A stretch of DNA of 64,000 bases from Xestospongia bergquistia (Eukaryota; Porifera; Demospongiae; Haplosclerida; Petrosiidae), in assembly GCA_963965975.1 (NCBI GenBank), contig OZ014411.1, positions 27,514,249 to 27,578,248 on the forward strand, written 5' to 3'. The notes under the pieces are model-generated. The model was not told the origin of the DNA. It was given only the letters and a program-made list of their open reading frames with translations, and made no database searches. The position numbers and the translations under genes were made by a program. Below are positions 12,641 through 23,784 of this stretch, in pieces (position 1 is the first letter of the stretch; the number at the start of each line of letters is the position of its first letter).

Positions 12641-13789
12641 GAATTGTTATATGATTTGGACTCTTGTCCTTGTCCATCTCACAGCACATGACAGTGCAAA
12701 TAAGAATGTCTAACAGTTTTAAACCATCACAGATAACACCAGTGTCAGTAACAGCCATGTCATATACATCTATTGACTCTAGTAAGCATTAGTCAATTTT
12801 TTAATGACTTGTTCAATTGTTTCATCTGTAAATTTCATGAATTGCTCCTCTATAGACTTTTGAAGATATGAATACATCTATTAACTGCAAGAACTGAGTT
12901 TAATTTATTAGATCAGTAGTTATTGGAAGATTAATAGATATATTCTCATTGTCAGTAATGATTTAGAACAAAATTTATTGTAAATAAGAGTATATGTTTG
13001 TGTACTACTGCACTCTACAATGACAACTGCACCCTCCTTACAGACTACACAGGAAGTCATATCATGTTAAATAATAATTGACATTAAAATATACTAGATA
13101 AATTTAACTTAGAGATAATCAATTTTCCAATGATTTTTTCATCATAGATTTATGATGAAAACATCTCCACAGTAGTCTCCCTTAATTATCTGAACACCTT
13201 CTTCACTTGATAGTGAGTTAAAGTGTTATGATATTTCAAATCCACCATCACCACTTGAAGAAAGCAACGAAGCAGGTCGTATTGATGAGAATACAGTGTC
13301 AAGTAATTCCAAATTGTGTGAGTACAATATCTACGTCTATAAGTATGTATGTAACGAAGAGGTCATTTTATAATAAGATTTATAACCTATACATTTGGAT
13401 TGGCAATTTTATATCACCCTGAGCTATTTTTAGTAACAATGCCCTTCACCCTGTTAAAATATTCTTTGCTCTTCATTCATTCATTCATTCGAAAATGACA
13501 CGAATCAATCTATAACTCATGCATTTGCAACTGTAAAATGGCCATAAACTAATCCTCTCATAATAAAATAGGCAAACCAGTTGAAATATGAAGTAGATAA
13601 GTGTTTGAAATGACATTAGATATTTTTCAATTGAGAACATTAAGTTATATTTAATAACTAGTCAGTAAAAAACCTGGACAATGAAAATATACTAATGACT
13701 ACTCCCTATTTTGTAAAAGTACATCCGGATTAATTAATAGTACATGTTAATAATAAATTTCAATTATCAAAATTTACTCAAGTTACAAG

Positions 13790-13990
13790 TTATATTTTAA
13801 TGTGAGAAACACAAAACGTTCTATAGAGAGAAAATCCACATATACTAGAATTATGATGTGGAAACATCACAAGGAAACATAACATACTTGGTGACACCTT
13901 ATTTTCTCCTCCAAGATCTGTGTGAATTTTAAGTGATAGACCACAGGCTTGAACATTTTCAAACATAATAAATAAGTACAGTGTCTGCAT
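13790..13990 (-). pseudogene. DDE integrase-core relic
   Basis: On the minus strand an open stretch contains IHTDLGGENKV followed about 25 residues later by SSICGFSL. This matches the layout of the integrase-type domain of an animal transposon-derived family (typically a DRGGEN motif, then a GRSVHNQR motif). The second motif runs out of frame after GFS, and no start or flanking exons are found. Only the core survives, so it is a relic. Confidence 0.4.
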
Positions 13991-14339
13991 GATTACTTAT
14001 AGTACTTCAAGTATACTGGTAGCCTTGAATATCCGTTAATAATTAATAATTAGGTAACAACTAATTTGAAACAGTAATAACAAAGCGATGGGTATGACCC
14101 ATCACTATAATATCTAATATTATTCCACGTGTGATTCATGTGACTTGTCACATATATATATGCTAGCCATTCGATGTATCTATCTGTTTTCATGCATCCA
14201 TCTACACATTTATTATAGCATCTGTTAACTTAATATTTATTAATCTATCTAGCAATACAATATATATCATCTGTCATTGATCAATTTGTCTGTTTGTGTT
14301 ATTCTTTGTTTTTTAATTAGCAATTATGGGCACTATTTG

Positions 14340-14620
14340 TATTAAAATTACAAACCTATATTTATTATATATATATATGTGTGTGTGTATATATATATAG
14401 GAGAATGTACATGATGGTTTTCTTTACTTGTATAGTAAGTGTCATTATTGCTGTACCATTGAGAATGTATTAAATCATTTTAATGGTTGAAAGCTATCAA
14501 TATTAATTTTTCATTTGCTTGAATCATTACAACTTTATCACCATCTATGTCAACAAATACAGTAAAATATGATGTTATAGTCAGTAAGGATACACACCTA
14601 ATACTCATACAGCAGGTACT
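14340..14620. repeat. Dispersed repeat, copy 1 (copy 2 at 31165-31440)
   Basis: About 280 bp is clearly shared with 31165-31440, in the same orientation. Landmarks are GTGTCATTATTGCTGTACCATT, a stretch around TTGAATCATTA, and GATGTTATAGTCAGTAAGGAT. No coding frame is conserved. Copy 2 lies directly after the dead Death-domain exon, so this could be 3'-flanking sequence of an ancient gene A relative. Confidence 0.7.
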
Positions 14621-14861
14621 TATTTCAATACACTCATGCATAGTTTCCTAATTTACTAGATATTTACTCCATATATCATGTAGTGACATATACATGTACT
14701 TATATGGACTTATTACATTACTGTATATATAATAATTATTATTAATGCATTATAATATCCTTTTAATTAAACTAATCCAACTGTTTGATTATTAGAAACA
14801 ACTCACTACTAGTCAGAAATAGTACCAGAGACAATAATATAAATGAAAGAGGGACTATATC

Positions 14862-14928
14862 ATGAGATTACATACAGAGGAGTCATTAATAGATACATCA
14901 ATATATCTACTAGTTAGTAGTTCACAAA
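14862..14928 (+). other. Conserved mini-exon candidate, copy 1
   Basis: ATG followed by 22 codons (MRLHTEESLIDTS..., LLVSSSQ), ending in phase 1 at a GTAAGA donor. A near-identical block is at 28483-28549 with the same start, frame, length and donor. No downstream exon can be connected with confidence. A possible one is 15448-15497 (TNYGSQEDMSWLMRRL). Function unknown. Confidence 0.3.
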
Positions 14929-15594
14929 GTAAGATATACATATATAACCTGTGAATATACATGTACAGTAAATGTGTATGTATATTTGTATCTTGATATC
15001 ATTATTATATGAGTGGGCTCACTTGTTCTGTGGATGTTCATACTTCCTCGTATCCACAGTGTACTCATGTACTCTGCTCAATAATAAATAATGAGGGTTG
15101 TGTTTAATGTAAGTTTGTACATGTACAAGTACAAGATGACAGCTCTAACAATAGTGTAAAAATATGCAATCACACCACATGTGAATAATTAACTATATCT
15201 AAATTTCAGGATATCCTTCAGATTTTGCAAATATATACACTCAGTTGTATTAAACTATTCATTTATAGCATTCAGTCTAATAGTGTAGTCATCTAAGACT
15301 CATATTGTATAAGTTACACATTGTCAAATGTTAAAGTCATAGCAAGTTATAAGTGCTGCTATGGTAGTGGTAGTCATTTGTAGTGTTAATTCTTTGGCAT
15401 TACCCTCTACCATGTCTGGGAATGTCTGTTAAAGTCTTCTTTACAGAAACTAATTATGGAAGTCAAGAGGATATGAGTTGGCTGATGAGGAGATTGACTT
15501 GTAGGTTGTTTATTTTAAGTGTATCTACTACTGTGTGTGGTGTGGACAATTCTAAATGAATAATATGAGAATGCTACCTCTGTCTTGTTTGATA

Positions 15595-16110
15595 ATAAGT
15601 GATAGAGCTGCCTTTGTTTTCTCTTCCATCACTAGCTTAGCAAAGGCTCTCAAAAATGTTGGATCATCGAAGCTTCCCAAACCTGTTTTCAAACAATTTG
15701 ATTAATGACTTAATTCGTTCTTAAATGCTTCTCCCTAAAAAGAGAAGATCCTGTATCTTTCCTTCTTCCAGATGTGTAGTCTTCTTTCTAGCCATTAGAC
15801 AAAGTCTTTAGATTTAGTGTTCTGGTAAGTCATCTGTAAGAGAAGCATTGACATAACTGTTGTTGGTTTGAGTGTAATTGATTCCAATGCTGACCCTTCA
15901 ACATTTGCTTTGAATAACCTGATTTTACCAAATTTCCCCGATGGGTTCAGGAAGAGGTTAGGACTCTTGTGTACATATTCTAAATAAGTCTTCGCTAATT
16001 TCTAGTATCTCTGCAGATTATATGTTGATAGGTAGCAATTGATACGCTCTCGTTCAGCCTTGACAAATGTACATCTAACACAACAGTCATAGCCCACATG
16101 CATGCAGGGA
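15595..16110 (-). pseudogene. Reverse-transcriptase-element coding relic
   Basis: The minus strand reads, across frame breaks, KFGKIRLFKANVEGSALESI, then WLERRLHIWKKE, then TGLGSFDDPTFLRAFAKLVM followed by EEKTKAALS. These phrases look like the region upstream of the reverse transcriptase in non-LTR-type elements common in sponges and cnidarians, in which an LERRL...W segment precedes an FAxLMxxGKxxAA motif. Several stops and shifts are present, so it is dead. Family assignment is from memory of that motif order. Confidence 0.4.
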
Positions 16111-16257
16111 CAGAATGCTAGCATAATTGTCAATGTAGGGCCTTCTGAATTGTTAAGTTGATTTTCAGTAAAGACGACACAAAAGTGTAAAATATAAGTG
16201 CATAGAGAGGTTAGAGACCAGACAAGCAGTTACTTGGTTTGAGAGAGCTATTTGATT

Positions 16258-17086
16258 CATAGGCGTAGGAGGGTGGGGGCTGGAGGTGCTCAGGCACCCC
16301 CAATAATTTGGTGAGGGGTGCAGAGCACCCCCAATATAATTATTCTTCAGGTGAATTCACGTTGCCAAAGCACCAAGTTAACAGCTTTGCAATGTAACAA
16401 TGTACACCTATACATGTAAATGTTCTGTGGTTTACAAGATGCTTGTAAAATTCAATTACAAATACATTGTAAATAGTGTGACTCAGCTGCCACAGCCTGC
16501 CAGTCCTCAGTTTTGGTTAACTCCTTAGCTTAGTCACCAGCAGCTGCAAAAGCAATAGCTAAAAGACTTAGACAAGCAAATCTTTTTGAAACTCTTGCCA
16601 AGAAGCGTGCAACTGATGAGATCGAGCCAAGTGCTTTGCCGGAGGAATTGCCTGTGAGTGGGGAACTTTGTGATGATGAATCTGATGACTCTGCAGCTGA
16701 AGAAGAACTTATTTTAACAAACCACATGCATTTACACCTGTCATACACAAGTATTATACATTTAACTATTATTGTTTACGTTTAAATGCTTTCTGCATGC
16801 ACATAATTGTTTAATTAGTAAAATATAAGCATTATAATTATAGTTGCTTTACAGCAGTCACACTGCTTACAATGAGAAATAAAGCAAGATGCAATTAATT
16901 AGGTAAGTAAAGCTTATCATTATGGAACCTCAAATTGTCCTAAAAATAGATAATAACCACACTCTGAAAGCTTCAAATTTCAAAGTTTTCCTGGGGGCAT
17001 GCCCCCAGACCCCCCTAGGAGCCTGCGATTACCGTAGTTCAGTGTTGATGAGCACCCCCAATAATTTTTACCCTCATACCCCTATG
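16258..17086. mobile_element. Non-autonomous inverted-repeat DNA transposon, 829 bp
   Basis: Starts CATAGGCGTAGGAGGGT; the reverse complement of its end is CATAGGGGTATGAGGGT (15 of 17 match). It is flanked by a 5-bp direct repeat, TGATT, at 16253-16257 and 17087-17091. Repeated subterminal GAGCACCCCCAATAAT motifs occur at both ends. Inside, about 16535-16780, a plus-strand open stretch (KRLRQANLFETLAKKRATDE, then an acidic segment) looks like a captured or leftover transposase piece. Ends resemble hAT-like elements, but the 5-bp duplication is shorter than the usual 8. Confidence 0.6.
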
Positions 17087-18360
17087 TGATTACACTGATC
17101 TTTTTATATTCTTGTCTTAATCTTGTGTGTATTATTAAATAATCTCTATTCTAATAACATTATGTAACTTAAATTAAAGTGGACAGCACTACATTATATT
17201 GTAGATACTTGCTGTAGTTCTATACTACTACATATGACCAACAAATAGCATTATGATTATAATTTAGTTGTGACATCATGTGTTATTTGGGCTTTAAGAC
17301 TTTTGACTGTCTGAACTGTAGATATATATAGATATATACCAGCAACTCCTGCATGTATTTACAAGTGGAGAATATTTCATGACTACAAATTGAAAATTTT
17401 TCAATCGTGTAGTCTGTAAATCTATGATTGTCTATGCCCTATTGTCAGAAGTTTATAAAACATGAGGTTTTTGATGGCTGCCTTTGTCACATTAATTTCC
17501 ATTTTGTGACATATGTCTGTCATGATAAGCAGTCAATCATAATGGTGGGGTCAGTGTTGTGGTTATGTAGTGCCTGGTTCTATATCTAGAATGTGTAAAG
17601 ATTGTGATACAATGTGTGCTTCTTTGATTCCATCAAGTCTTTCTCTAATATCTCCATTTTTATTATCATTGACATGTCTGGAATATACATTGAATACATG
17701 CAGTAAATGAACACAAAAATGAAGTAAAATAATTATAAGTTACCTCAAATCATTTTTTCTCTTACATGTTGTCTATTTACAATCGAAGTTGTGTCTCATT
17801 CTTTTTACCTGGTCCAGTAGTTGTTTGAATTGTGTATTTTGGTATAGTTTTATTAGAAGCTGATCTTATTATTAAAGTAACTTTATATAATAGTACATTG
17901 ATTGACATTAGATAAGGATAAACAGCCAGATTGTCTTTGTCAGTTAAGTTGCTTAACTCAAACAAGTGATGTTGTTCCTCAATTAGCAGACTTGATTGAT
18001 CTACATTATATATTTATGTATAAAAAACAAGTAACATTGATTTATGGGAATAATTGTTTTAATATTCTCCTTTTCTGTTGTCATGACGATTGATCATTGT
18101 TCATCAAATGTATTTGCACTATCACATCATGGATATGATTGTAAGTATATTTATTACAATAATAATAACACTGGTGATAATAGTTATGATGATATAAATT
18201 TGTATGTGAGCCTCATGTACACTTGACTGAGTATATGAAAATAGTACATGTGCCATTAAATAGAATAACCTGGTCTCTTCTGAGGCCCAGTTGTCCACGG
18301 TGTAAATTTAATTATTGTTTAAACACATCATATCATATAAGTATCTATAATATGTACTTC

Positions 18361-18455
18361 TATTATTTATTTATTTATTTATTTATTTATCTATTATAAT
18401 ACTGTATATATACTATTATCACTTCTTGCTAAAAAAAAAAAAAAAAAAAAAAAAT
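18361..18455. repeat. (ATTT)n run and a poly-A tract
   Basis: A TTTA/ATTT tetranucleotide run at about 18362-18391 is followed at about 18431-18454 by an uninterrupted run of about 24 A. From 17100 to 19430 I see no gene. Short open frames there lack family features. Confidence 0.7.
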
Positions 18456-19437
18456 TAAATAGAATAACTGAATAATAACTTGATCTACTCTGACTTTTAT
18501 CTCTTTATAATCCAATTTATTCTTACTGTACCAAAAAGTATTATTTTAATAATTTATTAATACCATATGTAATATAGTAAATGTATTCTACCTCAATATC
18601 ACTTAATAAGAGTATGTTCATTCTTTTGTCATGTCTGGATAAATCTTTCACTTTTTTATTAACTTCCATTTTAGATCTTTTTTATCTGTCGAAGAACATG
18701 TCTTTTTCAATACAGAGAAGTAATATGATGAAATAGTAAAGTCTCTTGTTAACATTTAAGGTAAACTGAGTTGTATTTAATATTATTATAAAAGCTGTTT
18801 AATAGTTGATGATTTATATTTATGATAGTGTTAACCTTTCAATATATATATATTAGTATCAGTGTCTCCATTTTTGTACATTATAAAGTACATTCTTCAT
18901 TTATCTATAATTTGTAATATAGTTTTATATCAATGATATATTGTACAACTCAACTAACCAATATATTATACATAGTTAGCTTTAAAGGATTAAATAACTT
19001 TGTGTTCTTTATTCTCCCAAAGCTTTTTGAAGTTTATGATATCTTCATTAAAGGTCATCTCATCAGGTTCTTTTTGAAGAATGTTAAATGTTTGATATAT
19101 TTCTTTCTATCTGATGTTGTATCTTATTCCACTATCTGATTCTTTGAAACCTGTTCCAGTGTAAGTTCTATATGTCATAATGATGTCATGTTGCTATATT
19201 TAGTTTGGATATATATCAGCCCAAAGTCCTGATAATACTACTGTGTCAACTGATGGCCACACCCACAACAAATAAAACGACTGACATTTAGAGTTTAACA
19301 CTTTACTCTTAAATAATATTTAATCACATGACCATTAATTTGCAACAAATAATTTCCCCTTATAATTTCCAATTATTTTAAGTACTAAATTAATGATTGA
19401 ATAAAGTTATATTTGCTAAATGGTATTGACAAAGAAT

Positions 19438-20325
19438 TTATCCTAAATATGTCTGCCAGCCATAATGCAGGCTGTCCAGTAACAGAGCTGCTATAAGTGA
19501 TGGTTCCTTGTGGGGATGTGTTGTGCAGGAAACTATAGCATTTATGTAATCACGTCTACTACTACAACTTTCATTTTGAACATAGTATGGGTGAACAGGG
19601 AATGGAGTTATTGACATCATTGTATACCCAGCTAACAGACGACACATACGACCATTACCATCAGCAAAAGGATGAGTGTCAACGAAGTTAAATAAAAACC
19701 AGGCTGCAGCTTTGATTAAGAATATTAACTTATCATAAGGTCTTAAAGTAGACTCTTCTAACTTCTTCATATGATTGTTATGACAATCTATCACATCATA
19801 TAATTTGTCTTCTACTACTTCATGTGATGGATAGTTGTACCTCTCTCCATCAGGTCTTATAGTATAGACATTAGTGTCTCGTATCATGCCACATTTATGA
19901 TGTAAACCTGTCATTAATATTCTGTGAATGTCTGTTATTTGCTGTACAGTAATCATTCCAGAGTACTCCATCTCCTTACAAAGTTCAGATATAGTTTTGA
20001 GAGCTTTAAATGTGTTCACTGTCTCACGACTTTTACGATGAATCGGAATAGACAATTGACAATATTCTTTCTTTCTTAAAAGTGGCTCTAGGAGTTCTGT
20101 GGTTTCTTCTCTTGTTTGTGTGCCTACGTCTTCACCAAGATTAGATTGATGTACAAAATCAATAAAAAGCGCGTAACACTTCTCTTGTTGTAGTACTTTA
20201 TCATATGAAGATTCTTCCATCCACCTTACTATGTCCATAATCATGTCCGATGACGATTTCGCATTTTGACTTAGTCTCCAAGGTGGATTCTCCTCAATCG
20301 AGAATTGTATTATTCTCTTACTCAT
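19438..20325 (-). CDS. Fic-domain protein (putative AMP-transferase), intact motif
   Basis: A single 295-codon exon. The Fic signature HPFADGNGRMCR lies at residues 218-229: His218 would deprotonate the target hydroxyl, Asp222 bind Mg2+, and Gly-Asn-Gly-Arg226 and Arg229 hold the nucleotide phosphates. The flanking sequence is helical as in Fic folds, with TVQQITDIHRILM upstream and a flap-like IRPDGERYNYP before the motif. Fic enzymes usually transfer AMP to Ser, Thr or Tyr. No signal peptide, membrane segment, TPR or clear inhibitory S/TxxxE helix is evident. It is intronless in an intron-rich region and divergent from the second Fic gene, with 109 bp between the starts. N-terminus: the ATG is the first in frame after the intergenic AT-rich leader. 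Confidence 0.85.
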   Translation of the reverse strand: MSKRIIQFSIEENPPWRLSQNAKSSSDMIMDIVRWMEESSYDKVLQQEKCYALFIDFVHQSNLGEDVGTQTREETTELLEPLLRKKEYCQLSIPIHRKSRETVNTFKALKTISELCKEMEYSGMITVQQITDIHRILMTGLHHKCGMIRDTNVYTIRPDGERYNYPSHEVVEDKLYDVIDCHNNHMKKLEESTLRPYDKLIFLIKAAAWFLFNFVDTHPFADGNGRMCRLLAGYTMMSITPFPVHPYYVQNESCSSRRDYINAIVSCTTHPHKEPSLIAALLLDSLHYGWQTYLG

Positions 20326-20434
20326 TTTAAAAAGCGGTAGTCAAGAACAATAGTTACACCCACCAGTACTACCGCAAAGAAATTATTGCTTAGTCACTCT
20401 CATAATAAGATAGATTTAATTATTAACGATACTG
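20326..20434. promoter_or_regulatory. Shared divergent promoter of the Fic gene pair
   Basis: The only sequence between the two Fic start codons, so it must carry both 5' leaders and probably a bidirectional promoter. An inverted repeat GCGGTAGT/ACTACCGC (20334-20341 and 20368-20375) is centred in it, close to the minus-strand gene. Whether it is a binding site is unknown. Confidence 0.5.
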
Positions 20435-21241
20435 ATGGAAAGTGCTAGACTCCGCTTTGATATCCCAGAAACTCCTCATTGGAGACGTTTAGCAGTATCA
20501 TCGTCACAAATGATTGACGACATTGTAGGACACATGACGGCTGCTGATCGAACATTTCAAGACGGTAACTTTGTTGAGGTTGAATGGTATAATTATGCTC
20601 AAAAACATTCTGATCAAAACACTGAAAACTTGGATAGGCGATGTTCCAATGTTGTAGCAGCTATGAAAGTGTTGAATGGTTATCGAATGGACATGAGGAA
20701 AAACAATTCTATCAAAAGACTCTTAACTGTGGATATGATCTGTGAAATGCATAAATCATTAATGAAAGTGGATCGCCCAGATGAGGCAGGTAAATTCAGG
20801 TGGCGGGAAGCTTATACAGAGAGACCTGATGGCTCTAAATATTATTTCCTCAACCCTGGCAACATTAATCTTGAACAGATGCTACAGGAAGTAGTGGATC
20901 TCCATAATGACCATGTGCAATTTTATTACGATAATATGACCTTAAAGACACATAAGGAGAAGCTAACTTACATCATTAAATGTGCAACATGGCTGTTTTG
21001 TCGTGCTATCACTGTGCATCCTTTTGGGAATGGGAATGGTCGTTTATGTCGTTTACTAGCCAATGATGTGCTCCAGGAACTAACTCCTTTTCCTGTTCAA
21101 TTGTATAATGTTGGCAGTGTAACTAAAGATCATTACTTTAATGCTATAATACAATACCAGGATAACAATATGCTTGATAACCTGTCTGCTATACTTGTAG
21201 ATGGATTATGGTATGGCTGGAATGACTATAACACAACCTGA
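20435..21241 (+). CDS. Fic-domain protein with Asn at the metal-binding position
   Basis: A single 268-codon exon, paralogous to the neighbouring minus-strand Fic gene. Both share the N-terminal pattern (F-I-E/P-x-PxW, SSSQMI.DIV), YTERPDG/YTIRPDG before the flap, and C-terminal LLxDxLxYGW. Its signature is HPFGNGNGRLCR at residues 195-206. His195, Arg203 and Arg206 are kept, but residue 199, normally Asp or Glu for Mg2+ binding, is Asn. This could weaken AMP transfer, change the reaction, or make it a regulatory partner (inference). The frame is clean, arguing for constraint. No targeting signal is seen. Confidence 0.85.
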   Translation: MESARLRFDIPETPHWRRLAVSSSQMIDDIVGHMTAADRTFQDGNFVEVEWYNYAQKHSDQNTENLDRRCSNVVAAMKVLNGYRMDMRKNNSIKRLLTVDMICEMHKSLMKVDRPDEAGKFRWREAYTERPDGSKYYFLNPGNINLEQMLQEVVDLHNDHVQFYYDNMTLKTHKEKLTYIIKCATWLFCRAITVHPFGNGNGRLCRLLANDVLQELTPFPVQLYNVGSVTKDHYFNAIIQYQDNNMLDNLSAILVDGLWYGWNDYNTT

Positions 21242-21654
21242 ATACATGCAAGCATCAATAACATTTTTATGTTTATTCACTGATTTTATAATATTTGCAG
21301 TGATATATACTCTGTTCAATTAAAATTGAGTCTAAATTTTTGGGAAAAATTTTATTTCTAATAATTGTTGTACTAATAAGTTACTTTGCTTGTGAATAAT
21401 GTTGTCAAGTACAGTTGTTCAATATAAATATAACTCTTGCTGCTTTTTGACTCTAAATCTCTACAAGAAAGCCCACTGTTATAAATCATTATTATAATTC
21501 AAAACTAATAATTTGTTACCCTTGGTTGAAAATTTTGATAAATCCGGTTTTCTTTGAGATCATTACAAGAGATTATCTGGACTTTCTTCTTCATTGCTGA
21601 GGCATCAAATGATAGTCGATAAAGAATAAACATTTCAAACCATACCTACTAATT

Positions 21655-21800
21655 ACTAAAAACATACACACTGTGATTATTGTCATAACATACAACATAA
21701 TCAGGAGTTAATACAATAGATGTCACACCATATGGCCACTGTTTCAGTCCCAAATGTACCTGTCCAAGACATAAATACTCTGAAAAAATACAATTTAAGA
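21655..21800 (-). other. Possible terminal exon, unknown protein
   Basis: On the minus strand, after a strong pyrimidine-TTTTTTCAG acceptor, an open stretch of about 40 codons (YLCLGQVHLGLKQWPYGV, then VVCYDNNHSVYVFSN and TAG) has beta-propeller-like spacing. Upstream exons were not found. It could be the tail of an otherwise lost gene. Confidence 0.2.
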
Positions 21801-21983
21801 AATGAAAATTGAGGCTCAACTCAAGAAGCGATATACCACACTCCTTAGAAACCATATCTATAATAGTTTCCATAACAACAATGTATAGATATTTAAAAAT
21901 TTACAGGTGTACCTACATGTCACACTGCTTAAAAAACTAATGATACAACAATAATTAATAAAAGAAGGTAGACTGTCTAGGTG

Positions 21984-22573
21984 TTTTAGATGTTACTCCC
22001 AGTTTGCTTGGATTACTACCAGCTATATTGCACAACAGTGAACTATCCTCAATCAATCAAATAGTACAGTCAGTCAGGATAGTTGAAAAATTTTCCAGTG
22101 CTGATTGTTTTACTGCCAAAAATATAACAACTATATACAACATTATTACTACATACATAGATGATGTCTATGACAAAAAAGTTTCCACGTGGTTAGAATT
22201 CAGCACGTGTATACATTTTGAATAATTCAATTTTGACGGAAATTTTACTACGCTAACTCCTATGTTTCAGTTGATAAAAACTAAGGCCACACCTACCACA
22301 TCTACTGGTGGACCAGGGGATCATTCTGTTGATGGTATGTGCATATACTGGAGATAAATATTTAATATTATTAAATATTTATTATTAAATTTATTATTTT
22401 ATTTATTTTTATTTAGTTATTTACAACTGTCTGATGAGCCTCAAGAAACTTCTCAACCACATTACTCATCAAGGCCATCCTCACCGTTTCCAACAGCAGC
22501 TGTCTATGGCAGACCGGACATTGAAGCTCCTCCTTTACCAATTAACAGTGGATATGTCGCTGTGATATTGTAG
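21984..22573 (+). CDS. Possible three-exon gene fragment, function unknown
   Basis: Three open blocks are bounded by plausible splice sites: about 21984-22225 (DVTPSLLGLLPAILHNSELS..., helical), 22271-22334 (TKATPTTSTGGPGDHSVDG, a Thr/Gly-rich spacer with a GTATGT donor), and 22420-22573. The third block is open in two frames. One gives a Ser/Pro-rich tail (PHYSSRPSSPFPTAAVYGR ... GYVAVIL) like a receptor cytoplasmic end. The other, which fits the splice phase, gives an unremarkable sequence. The conflict suggests a decayed gene or a wrong splice choice. No membrane segment is seen. Confidence 0.25.
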
Positions 22574-22589
22574 TCAACTGATATGTATG

Positions 22590-23780
22590 TTATACTAGAC
22601 ATACATATACGCAGTGTAGAGCCTCGCGCAGTGAATTGCATACATTTTTGTATGCAGATATTATTTTTATCTTTCTGTTAAAATAGCTGGGCCAGGGAAG
22701 ATAGCACACATGATTCCATGCACAGCTGGAGAATAATAGCAACAGTGCCATTTCAGGAGCACGTGAGCATACGTTTGCGGTTTGGGCTGAAATAATTGCA
22801 TTCTCAAGCGTGACACATACATACATACATACTAACTATCTGCGAGATGCGATGCACCATTATTTGCCTCGCGCTAAGGCGCTCGGCAATTATAGATATA
22901 AGACTTGATCTTCCTCCAATAGTATTGTTTTACAATTATGTTATGATATATTACTGATAGGTCATATCCTTATGTTGGAAATGTGAGTCAATCCAGAATT
23001 AGTTTAGTTAGACAGTCAACTAAATGTTTAGTGTCTTGAACTAACATAAAACATTAGTAAGTTTATTTTATAGAGAAATACATTATGTCATGATACTATA
23101 GGCAGAGGTTGAACAGGCAAATCTAAGGAAAATTATAATAATGAGCTATGGAAAGAAATTAAAAGGTATTATTTTATGTAATGTACTTTTATAACACTTT
23201 GTTAACAGATTATTATTACAACAAAAACAATTACAAAGTTATATTGAATGAATTGTTAATAACATATTAATGATCTATAAATGACCGGATATGCAAAAAG
23301 GGACCACTTCCGTCATTTCTGTCATTTTGACTTTTTCATACCATTTTTAAAGTATTATTTACGCTGAATTTGTTGATACCTTTGGTAGACGCATGCGTTG
23401 TTAAAGTAACAATGTATAAACGAAAAGACATTGGCTATTAGAAAAAATTGAGAAATAAGGAATTTAATCTTTCCACCCACGTATACCGTATACTAATTAT
23501 ATTTCCGCAAATCACGTGATCCAGAAAAGCACATTTTAGCACATAAAATTTTTAGTAGCTTTTCTAACAGACAAGGAATCCTCTACAATTCTGCTGTTTT
23601 CATTACCTTTAAAGTTTAATTTGATCAGAAATTGGCGAAGGAACTAGTGTAGTGATCTACAATCGTTACAAGAAAGAGCATAAACTCTCAATAGCTATCT
23701 ATGTTACTTTTATCGTGTAATTGAAAAATTGTGAAGTACATGAATTGTATTAACTTAAAAGATTTCTTCTATTAATATGA
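22590..23780. other. Non-coding, locally GC-richer patch
   Basis: 22610-22900 is less AT-rich than its surroundings, with CTCGCGC-type words and a CATACATACATAC run, but no frame or terminal inverted repeat that I can defend. From 22910 to 23780 nothing is recognisable. Confidence 0.4.
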
Positions 23781-23784
23781 CTAA

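Noticed and set aside
18933..19139. 68-codon hydrophobic ORF
   Set aside because: Phe/Ile/Leu-rich as expected from AT-rich DNA. No splice context or family features.
22840..22915. tRNA-like GC-rich stretch with GCCTCGCGC and GCGCTCGGC
   Set aside because: No acceptor/T-arm consensus and no cloverleaf could be drawn.
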